Below, piece by piece: positions 55,319-64,000 of a DNA stretch of 64,000 bases. The notes under the pieces were generated by a model that saw only the letters and a list, made by a program, of their open reading frames with translations, was not told the origin of the DNA and did no database searches. How positions within the stretch are numbered: position 1 is the stretch's first letter; the number at the start of each line of letters is the position of its first letter. Origin of the DNA: Anoplopoma fimbria (Eukaryota; Chordata; Actinopteri; Perciformes; Anoplopomatidae); assembly GCF_027596085.1 (NCBI RefSeq), contig NC_072465.1, positions 10,402,553-10,466,552 on the forward strand. Direction: 5' to 3'. A program made the position numbers and the translations under genes.

Positions 55319-56178
55319 GGATTAGGTCCACTAATAAATTGGGTCAGATTTCTAGATATGAGATCCGCTCCATCCAAAGTGGGATGAATGCCGTCTCTCC
55401 TAATCAGACCAGGTTTTCCCCAGAAAGTCTACCAATTGTCTACGAAGCCCACATTGTTTGCTGGACACCACCTCAACAGCCAGCTGTGGAATGATGACAT
55501 GCGGCTATACATTTCATCATTGACCAGGTTAGGGAGAGGGCCAGAGAAAACTACGGAGTCCGACATTGTCTTTGCGTATGAACACACCAATTCCTCATTA
55601 ACCTCCGCGCGACGTAATCGCTTGTCATTACCGGCGACGTGAATAACAATCTTACTGTATTTACGTTTACCCTTAGCCAGCAGTTTTAAGTGGGATTCAA
55701 TGTTGCCCGCTCTGGCCCCGGGGATGCAAGTAACTATGGCCCCTGTCTTCGCTAACTTCACGTTTCTCACAATGGAGCCGCCGATAACCAGAGTTGGTTT
55801 CTCAGCGGGTGTGTCGCTGAATGGGGAGAACCGGTTAGAAACGTGAAGTGGTTGGTGGTGAGCTGTGTGCTTCGACATAGAGTTATGCTTCCTTCGGACA
55901 GTCACCCAACCTCCCGGCTGCTCGGGGGTTGCCGGGGGACGGCTAGCAGAAGCTACGTCTGGTTGGCCCGCACCGGCTACGGGTGTGGGCTGGCTAACTA
56001 CAGCAGCTAACAACTGAGCTTCAATGGTGCAGAGCCGTGCTTCTAACTCACTGAGCCTCGCCTCCAACCTAGCAAATAAACTACACTTATTACATGTACC
56101 CTTATCAGTAAGGGAGGCAGAGGAATGGCTAAACATGAGACACACTGAGCAAAAGAGAGCAGGAGAGAGGGAAGCCAT
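55315..56178 (-). pseudogene. LINE ORF1: coiled coil plus SGNH-hydrolase-like domain
   Basis: The start is M-A-S-L-S-P at 56178. A Cys pair (C-S-V-C and C-N-K-C, residues about 10-36) precedes a leucine- and glutamate-rich heptad stretch (F-A-R-L-E-A-R-L-S-E-L-E, about residues 40-60) that should form a coiled coil. A proline-rich linker follows. The C-terminal half has the SGNH/GDSL blocks: G-G-S-I-V (Ser), P-G-A-R-A-G-N (Gly), H-V-A-G-N-D (Asn) and, after the internal stop, D-G-I-H-P-T (Asp/His). Such esterase-like ORF1 proteins are known in CR1/L2 elements. A premature TAG at 55431-55429 follows F-V-D-N-W, and the natural TGA at 55317-55315 overlaps the ATG of ORF2 (ATGA). The two stops differ by about 38 codons. 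Confidence 0.85.
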
Positions 56179-56439
56179 TGCTAGCTGTTAGCTGTTAAGC
56201 TAAATGAGGGTAGCTGACGTTAGCAGAACTGAACAACGTGTAAACAGCTGTTGGATTAAGCGAAAAGTCGCTGAATTAGTGAGCTATGAGTGTTCAAATG
56301 TTTAAATGTAAAGCAGGTAATAAGCCGCTATAATAAAGTTGACTAGTTTTCGCTGGAGCTGCGAAAAGTACGCTCGCAAAGATACACTTGTAGCAGGAAC
56401 AGGAAGTGAGGCTTTGCGCTTTAGCACGTCAGCACGTCC

Positions 56440-59060
56440 ATGTATCACCAAACTAACTGCCAGCTATAATGTAAAAACTGATGCCTTCTTTATGATCCGC
56501 ATCAGTAAACAAGACCATCAGGTTGAAGATTGGCTTTTCCTATATTGTTATTATTCATGCATTGGTGACACGGGGTCAGGTAACGGCGATATCAGAAGAA
56601 ATCATTTTGGTCCCTCCGGAGCTTTTGCCACACTGCTCCGCCATTCACCACTGGTAGATAACAACGACACCACGCTTGTGGAGGTCCAGGCCATATTGCT
56701 GTGACCCACTGGCGGGAAGGACGGCATTGGAGAACAAGAACCAGGTCCGCACCATGCAGACAGTCAGACCCTGCTGCAGTAACATTCTGTGTTTTCGTGG
56801 TGGACCCATTCTATTAATGCATCTACGTGACTATGCAAAGGTCAGATGGAGGTAATGATGTAGAATTAAATATCAAGAGAGACCCATTTTGGTGAGCAGG
56901 AGGGTAGGTGGATGGGTCTAATGAACCCAGAACATTCAACCACGAGACTGGTGTGGCGACATCGCGCTTCAAAACGTGTTGTTGTGGTTTTGGTGCCTTA
57001 ACATATTGTTCAAGGCGATTTTTGCTAAACCTAATTACAAGGTTTTGTTGCCTAGGCCTAACTTTCGTTTCGTACGTGATGTCAGCCTGAGAAAAAGTTG
57101 ATCTAAGCCACACAAAAAGAAACGACAACTTCAAACCAACAGATTATATTTCGTAACTTTTCTGAATGAGAGGTTTTTTTAAGGGACTCTGGTGCTTGGA
57201 AACACTACCGCTTTGGTTAACATGGACCACCAAAATCAACTCAAAATGAAAGTTCCTTGTAGTAACTCTAAATAGTTTTAAACTCATGTGAGTAGCGTGT
57301 GTGACACACTTTAGCATGCTGAGAGCCCCTCATCAGTAGAGACTGTCAGAACTGGAGTTGGGAACAAAAAAGGCTTGTGCTACAAAAAAACAGGACAGAA
57401 CCTACAGACTCAGCAAGGATGGAATCTAGACAACAATGCACATGCTCGGCGTGTGTCTGGTTGCTTATGAGTGATGAGGCACAACAAGATGTGCATTCTT
57501 ATAGCCTCAGAGGGCCAGAAATTCAGATGGCAGATGGTCAGTTAGAAAAGGTGTTACAGGGATACAGAAAGCCCAGGAGGGTGCTGAAAGGGGAATACCC
57601 TGAAGTGGCAGAATCAAAGGTTTCAAAGTAACTCAGCCAGCCTCAGGGCTGAGACTTTGACTGCTTTCACAAGTTTGCTATGAACTTCTAAAGACATGTA
57701 CTGAGGCTATGTCAGTAAAAATATAAAATAAAAACAGATGTAATATAACACTATAGTTCTTGTTAGCCAGGTACTGATATCATTCGCTACATTGTGATAT
57801 AATTCATTTAGCTGACACTTTTGTTCAAAGCAACCAATAGATAAGTGACTGTGTTTTTAGCTGATAAGATCCAAGCACTGCCATATTTTCAATGTTACAT
57901 TTTGCTAATTTCATTAAGTGTTATAATGTTAGTCTTCTCCTTAAATATACATCCTAAATAACCAGGTTCTTATAAGGTGTTCTGCGATATGGTGTGCTGC
58001 TGCGGGGAACCGTATGGTTGCTTAGTTCTGTTCAGTTTAACATCTGTATTGTCCCACAACAGGAAAAACAAAAACATGAAACATAAACGCAATAAAAACA
58101 CTATGAGACAAATGAGGACAATAAAGGCTGTTTGATAAAAGCAAGAAAAACAGCAACACAAAAGAATAAAGAAAATGAAAACTTCAGCAACAATGGTCTG
58201 AGAGTGTGGAAGTAATGTTTTTGTGATGATGATATTAAATAAATTGGCAAATACTCCTAATTACCTTTACTTTGACAACCTTTCCCGTGGTGCGGGTTAT
58301 TAACATATGCCGGTACTGCATAATATGCTAATAAGAGGTTGCGGACATTTCCAAGTATTTTTGTAAAATCTGGCTTTTTCGAGTTAGCACAAACTATAGA
58401 CAGCCACGTATTACCACTGGCCCTTTTTCTTCTCTCCCATTGTGATCTGAAACTTAAAACAAACAGTGTTGTTGGTTTCAGCGCCTCACAGCAGAAACAC
58501 ACCTGTACCTGTTTTGATGCTGATTTGTGGTGAACCTCTGCTTGATGTAAGGCCAAGCGGGTATTCCACCCATGTTAATTATTGGTCGTCTAAGTTTTCT
58601 CAATAGTAATCCTGTTTTCATGTCTGCCTGCTGTTGAAAGCACCTCAACCTGCCTCTAAATATCGGTACGATGATGGAGATCAGCCCTTCATCCCCTGAG
58701 TAGTGTGTGTGAACTGCAGCACAGCTGTGATGTGTGACTGGGTACCATCAGGCTCTATCTTGCTGTCTTTGTTAACACTTATCTCTCAGCCACTGTGCTA
58801 CCAGAGGCTTCAGGAAAGTGACAGTTCTTTCATCGGCCCCTCTGAGAGGAAACGGGAGGAGGACCTGTGCTTCACGTCTATCTTAGTTGGATGTAGCGCT
58901 CCTCCCTTTGACTGATGGGGACAGCCCGGTAATTTCCTGCTCTCCGAGTCATCAGAGGATTTGAAGACATAATTGGCTTCATTGCTTTAGGACGAACGGG
59001 AAGCATTGGTTTAACACTTATTCTCAACAAAACTTTTAACTTTTTAACTTAAGGAGACTT
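56440..59060. other. Intergenic stretch; no gene seen
   Basis: Around 56550-56760 the DNA is moderately CpG-rich without recognisable coding content. About 56960-57060 contains degenerate TTTGCTAAACCTAATTACAAG-type repeat motifs. No exon is supported. Confidence 0.4.
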
Positions 59061-59065
59061 AAAAA

Positions 59066-59782
59066 GGTAACTTCAGCATTTTTCTACCTGGACCCTATTT
59101 TCAAATGTTTTTTTGTCTAAGTGACTAATGGGGACAACAAGTTTTGAAACTGGTCCAGTGTTGAACGCTGTCAGTCCTCTAAAAGTGTTAGTTTTTTCCG
59201 ATGACAGGTTGTGATTGTTATAATAAGTCTTCCAACAGAGAAATAAATATTTATCTTTACATTTCATCATCTAAACCGGTCTTTTTGTTAATTTGTGTCT
59301 TGCCCGGTTTGTCCTTTTTTGAAATCTCCTGTCACATCCACATTGTATAAATCATCAAAATATTCAGCCATGACATTAAAAATCTCTTAGCTAACACTAA
59401 GCTACACTTTTTGTACTCCAACACACCAAAAACTCGGACAACACAATCACTCTTCTATCCAACTCTCACTCAGGTTTCCGACCTTGTCCTCTGGCAACAT
59501 GTCACATGACAATAACAGTATGGGAAAGATCATTTTAAAAAAAAAATATTTCCCTGTAGGGCTCTTTCCATAATGTTGCCAGACACTATCTGAGCCTGTC
59601 AGTGGCAAAAAACAGCACTTTTAGTGGCCGTACATTAACGGTGAGGAGCTGCCACAAGAGATTACTCTGTGCTTGCAGTGTTCTCCCTCAATACTGGACC
59701 AGTTTCCAAAAATGTTATTCTCATTGGTCACTTAGAACCAAAAACATGGGAAAATAAGGTACAGGTTAATGCTGAAGTTACC
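59066..59782. mobile_element. Non-autonomous DNA element with ~95-bp terminal inverted repeats
   Basis: The left end GGTAACTTCAGC (59066) is mirrored by GCTGAAGTTACC (59771-59782). The similarity continues inward through TACCTGGACCCTATTTTC, GTCTAAGTGACTAATGGGGA and AAACTGGTCCAGT on the left, against the complementary order on the right (from 59693). The 717-bp element has no transposase. Confidence 0.85.
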
Positions 59783-59789
59783 CCTAAAC

Positions 59790-62200
59790 AATTATCTTTG
59801 AAAAGGTGTGGAGGCAAACCTCTTTGATGTAGATTAGATGATTGGAAGAACCCTATCCAGTGTGTTCACCTGCAAGGTTCCTTCTCTCAGCACATTCAAT
59901 ATAAAGACATTAATTTAGCTCAAAGTTCAGCTATATGCAGGTGATGATAGAACAGATAAAACATTGGCCCTATGATTCAGATGATTCATGCCAGAAAGGC
60001 CACCAGGTGCAGATATGAACTGTGACCTTGATCTCTATGAAAAGAGTCCTCTACCAACCTCACTCTCATCCCTGTTCCTTAACAATTTGATTTGTATCCA
60101 CGAACATGTTTGCACTAGATCAGGGATGCTAAATTTCAGGGGCCACTTATGCAAAATGACTGCTAATAAACACATAACCGACATCCGGGGCTTTGAGGAG
60201 ATCCAACCCCTGGCACTTTTTTTGGAGAACAATGGACAACACTGTTTACTGTGAGTAGGTGTGACTCTGTCAATAGTACTTGAACAGAGCGGAGGAGATC
60301 GATAGACAGACTGAACAAGGTTTCTTAGCCTGCTTGCTTTTTGTGGTTGTAAATAGACCCTTCAGCCATAATTCTATTTACCCACCATTGTTGAAAACCA
60401 CAAACTGAAGGAAACAACAGGAAAGTAAAGGGACAGTCAACGAGAGAGACAGAGAGAAGGTTTTTTTTTTAACTTGTTATTGTTCTAAGGAAAAACAATG
60501 AATGGTGTGAGATCACACATGTAAGGTTATCCCTTTGGTTTTCATAACAAATGTGAATCATATAAAGGGTTGAGTTCTCTAATTAATGCAAAATCCATGA
60601 ATACAATATAGCGTTCCAGACCGGAATAAGAGATACGGGCATTATTTTGTTGATGTAGGCTGGGGGCTTTGCTGCTGGTGCCGACTGGAGATTATTGCAA
60701 GGGGAGCAGTTCTGAAGGCTCTTAAGCCATGTAGAAAATGTAGGTGTAGGAAACAAGGGAGTCATGAAGGTTGTAAGAAAGTGGATATCTAAAAAGAAAT
60801 TAGGAAGCACAAGTGATTTAGTATATTTCTGTGCATGCTTGAAATACATTGTTACAAATTCAAGTCCTAATTTTCTCAATTGAGTTAAAAATGACAGTCT
60901 TCCTCTGATGCTAATAAAAACCTGCAGTTTATATTATTTACTGTACTTATTGATATTCTGATTGTGAATTCAATATTTGTTAACCCATGATCATAGTGCC
61001 TTGAAAACTGGGAATTATGTATTATGTCATTTTATATGGCATACTGTACTATGGCTTTTTAATGAGATTTGAATGACATACTTTAATATGAATTGTTATA
61101 CATTTTTTATACCATGCCATCCTATGCCTTTTTAATGACTTTTTCGGACACACTATATACTATGGCTTTTTATGGCATGATATACCATGACACATATATG
61201 TCTGTCTTCGATGACCTACTACCTTTTCCATATTTAATTTCCCTGTGAAGCATCATCAAATTAACAAACTCATAATAAATTCCCTTAGTTGGCTGAACAT
61301 AACTTAATTTGATTTGACATTAGAACTGTGAGTACAACTGACTGAACCAGACTGATCGCATATATCAGACTTAAACACTTTAATAGTATAAATGAAAAAT
61401 ATTGTCTTGAAATATGCTGTTTTTGTCTGATTGTAACTATTTCAAATTAGCATCCTCTTCAAATTCCCAAATTAAGGACTAGTTTGTTAATTAATTACAG
61501 CTGAAGAGCTAATCAGTGCAACATCCAGTGAATGTGTCTGCCTTTAGTCTTTAAGATTCAGTAAAACAACATAGAATCAGCCATATAGCAACTTTTTTTG
61601 TAAATCAGGGCATGTGACTGTGTGAATGAATACATTGCTGAGTGAGCCCTCTGAATAATAATTTAATTCAGCCATCAGACAGAGTGAACCTGCAGATGGC
61701 GCCCCAGTTCCTGAGCCCTCTGAAAATCAACCATATATGGGACATATTAAGGGAACACAGAGCTACGATTGAGACATATTCAATCAGTCATCTAAGAAGA
61801 CAGTTTGATCATATTTTTTGTTGATGGTCATTAAATGCACCCTGAAATTCTTGCCGTCCTTCAGTCCTTAGGTCTTAAAATCATTACCTCCGGTACAAAT
61901 ATATTCATCACATTATAGTAATGAAAAAAAAGAAGAACAATCATCAACATGTGGTGATGTGAACTTGTGTCCTGTAGCATGTAAATGGAACTGTGTTTGC
62001 TTGTTTTCAAATAGAAGCATCCTGTGTCTTGCAGTGGATTAAGCCAAAGTCAACAGAGAGCTGAGCTTTAAACAAACTGTGCTTTAGGGACGGTCAACTG
62101 GTTGTAATCTGGGGCCAACAACCATAGAGTAAGGGTCTACTGGAAAATAAACACTTCAATGCAGCATGGCATAAAAATAGAATATACATATGTGTGTATG
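59790..62200. other. Intergenic stretch; no gene seen
   Basis: It contains the degenerate tandem array at 61015-61200 listed below. No exon or RNA gene is supported. Confidence 0.4.
61015..61200. repeat. Degenerate tandem repeat (CTATGGCTTTTTAATG type)
   Basis: The units ACTATGGCTTTTTAATGAG, CCTATGCCTTTTTAATGAC and ACTATGGCTTTTTATGGCAT recur with intervening ATACT/ATACCATG motifs. Irregular periods. Confidence 0.6.
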
Positions 62201-62211
62201 TATATATGTAT

Positions 62212-62214
<3 letters not shown>

Positions 62215-62285
<71 letters not shown>
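62215..62285. repeat. (TA)n microsatellite
   Basis: This is a TA run of about 71 nt. Confidence 0.97.
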
Positions 62286-62289
<4 letters not shown>

Positions 62290-62610
62290 TTATTTTTAAA
62301 TACATATCAAGATTCTTACGAAGATACTCAGGGTAAAATTTGGCTTAAAAAGTGTTGTTTTTCTGTAGTGCAAGAAATGAATTCAATTGACACTTCTATC
62401 AGCTATTGATTATGGTGATATTTTCTGTTTGCATGCAAATTCATTTTCTTTGAAAATTATTAATTCATCCTGCTTCGTTAAAATCTGTCTCTGATTCACT
62501 TTCCTTCACAAATTGTTGCAGTTTGTTTGAGAAAGTTGGTTTATCCTCCTTATACATCAGAATGGATCACTTATACATGTTATTTCAGTTTAAGGCGATA
62601 TATATAATGC

Positions 62611-63592
62611 CTAGACAGCCGGGGACTACCTAGGATACGCTGAGCTCCTCTCTCCTCTTCTCTCCCTCCTTCTTTATGTATTAATCTCCTATTTATGCAC
62701 ATTACTGATTTTGCTTCTTCCCCGGAGTTCTTGTGCTTTCAAATCGCGATGAATATCTTTTGACGCAGGTTCCCAGGAATCTGGGTTATATTTGGACTGT
62801 CATCGTGCCACCTACTGAGGCCCTGCTGACACCCACTACTACTATCACTATCATTATTAGTCACATTACTATTATTATTATTGCCTGTACTATTACGCTT
62901 ATTGACTTGCTTGTACCCTGGAGTCTTTGTGCTTTCTCGCTTCGCAGGCTTCTATAAATCGTGGCTGTACCTGGACCGTGGTCGTGCATCCTGCTACGGC
63001 CCTGCTGACACCGACTGCTACCACCATTATTATTACTAGTCACATTACTATTACTATTACCTGTACCATTAAGCATTTTAGCTTTACTTCCACTCTGAAG
63101 CCCTTATTTTGCTTTCTCCTTTGCAGGTTTCTATGAATCGTTGTGGTACCTGGACCGTAGTCGTGCCTCCTGCTGTGAGCCGACTGACACCCACTGCTAC
63201 TTCGATTATTATTATTAATCACATTACTATCCCTATTTTCATAATTATAATTCTACTGTAATAATTGCTGCTGTTATTATAAGTAGTCTTATTATATGAA
63301 TCATTTATGTCATATACATTAAATGTGTTGTATCTCTGTTATGCTGTTCATTCTGTACACATGACATCTATTGCATTCTGTCCATCCTGGGAGAAGGATC
63401 CCTCCTCTGTCGTTCTCCCATAGGTTTCTTCCTTTTTTCTCCCTGTTAAAGGGGTTTTTAGGGGAGTTTTTCCTGTGCCGATGTGAGGGAAGGACAGAGG
63501 ATGTCGCATGTGTACAGATTGTAAAGCCCTCTGAGGCAAATTTGTGATTCTGGGCTATACAAAATAAACTGAATTGAATTGAATTGAAAAGT
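62611..63592 (+). mobile_element. 5'-truncated second copy of the L2-like LINE (3' UTR only)
   Basis: It starts in GCCTAGACAGCCGGGGA, which matches the reverse complement of about 52365 in the large copy. It runs through three tandem units (62722-63230), GTTCATTCTGTACACATGAC and GTAAAGCCCTCTGAGGCAAATTTG, and ends in GAATTGAATTGAATTGAA. There is no coding part. It lies in opposite orientation to the copy at 51286-56200. Confidence 0.92.
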
Positions 63593-63599
63593 TAACCAT

Positions 63600-64000
63600 C
63601 AAGGCTAGCTAGCCATCCAGCCAAGTCATTGTCCCCAAACTATATCAATATATTCACAAAATCTTGATTAGCACAATGCTAACGTAAGATTCTAAGTCAA
63701 TAACATTGTGTACGTTTGACAAGCAGTAAATGAGGCACCGAGGGACTACATTCATTGTTGTAAATAAGATATTCCTTTTTTTCCCCAGCCAACACATTAA
63801 TTTAGAATGGTGAACAGACAGTTTAACTGGACCTACTAAGTAGGTGACTATTATAAGGAATTAATGGTCAACCTGCAGCCAATCAGCTTTGAGTATTCAC
63901 TTAGATCAATTCTATTTAATTGCACCTGGATCTGAGGAGGCTCCATTTACCAGATCTGGTGTCTCCAGTCAAATATTGATTTCCACTCTGCCATAAGTTT
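63600..64000. other. Right edge; no feature seen
   Basis: Short intergenic stretch with GCTAGCTAGCC-like sequence. Nothing supportable. Confidence 0.4.

Larger units (their letters stand above)
51286..56200 (-). mobile_element. Nearly complete L2-like LINE retrotransposon, inactivated
   Basis: Read on the minus strand, the order is ORF1 (56178-55315), ORF2 (55318-52413), a 3' UTR with three tandem units (52280-51678) and a tail of TTGAA pentamers ending at 51286. The 5' UTR probably extends beyond 56200 toward 56440, but its edge is unclear. L2/CR1-group LINEs encode an RNA-binding or chaperone-like ORF1 protein and an endonuclease-reverse transcriptase, and move by target-primed reverse transcription in the nucleus. 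This copy has a nonsense codon in ORF1, a frameshift and nonsense codon in the endonuclease part of ORF2, a deletion ahead of the reverse-transcriptase palm and a further frame change after the YADD region. It cannot be autonomous. The damage is limited, so the insertion is fairly young compared with the other repeats. Confidence 0.92.

Noticed and set aside
56339..56704. 121-codon plus-strand open frame next to the LINE 5' end
   Set aside because: It overlaps probable LINE 5' UTR, has no recognisable domain and lies antisense to the element.

Overview
The window is nuclear DNA from a vertebrate, almost certainly a percomorph-type teleost fish. It has one split gene with GT/AG introns, long CA/GT and CT microsatellites, non-LTR retrotransposons of the L2/CR1 group, and many degenerate non-autonomous DNA transposons of kinds common in fish. 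Nothing bacterial or viral was seen.

Region 1 (1-5630) is intron or upstream DNA of the gene below. It holds a TTAA-flanked MITE, a hAT-type MITE and other dispersed repeats, and I found no exon in it. Region 2 (5631-22155) is the 3' half of a fibulin-2 gene (fbln2) on the + strand. Eight exons each encode one calcium-binding EGF-like (cbEGF) module, and a last exon encodes the C-terminal fibulin domain and stop codon. Together they give 466 residues in one continuous reading across nine exons. The N-terminal domain, the anaphylatoxin-like modules and the first EGF modules must lie upstream of the window. The protein is a secreted matrix and basement-membrane/elastic-fibre component. Every cbEGF exon starts in phase 1, and all but the last also end in phase 1, so those seven can be skipped without a frameshift. 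The introns are heavily colonised by transposons, most densely intron 6 of this window (17111-19579).

Region 3 (22156-about 28000) holds the 3' UTR with candidate poly(A) signals, followed by a large imperfect inverted duplication. DNA of the 3' UTR and beyond (22361-24435) reappears on the opposite strand at 26597-27715. Region 4 (28000-51285) has no recognisable gene. It contains microsatellites, a nested palindrome at 42155-42315, a CpG-rich patch near 46180-46580 and dispersed repeats. Region 5 (51286-about 56200) is a nearly complete but inactivated L2-like LINE on the minus strand. It has an ORF1 with a coiled coil and SGNH-hydrolase-like domain, an overlapping ORF2 with endonuclease and reverse transcriptase, a 3' UTR with three tandem repeats and a pentameric tail. 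Region 6 (56200-64000) is gene-poor. It includes a long-TIR element (59066-59782), a (TA)n tract and a second, 5'-truncated copy of the same LINE 3' end on the + strand (62611-63592).

The only host gene supported is fbln2. No strong case for a new biological system was found. The most useful leads are the inverted duplication downstream of fbln2, the nested palindrome, the two CT tracts beside splice sites and the architecture of the LINE.
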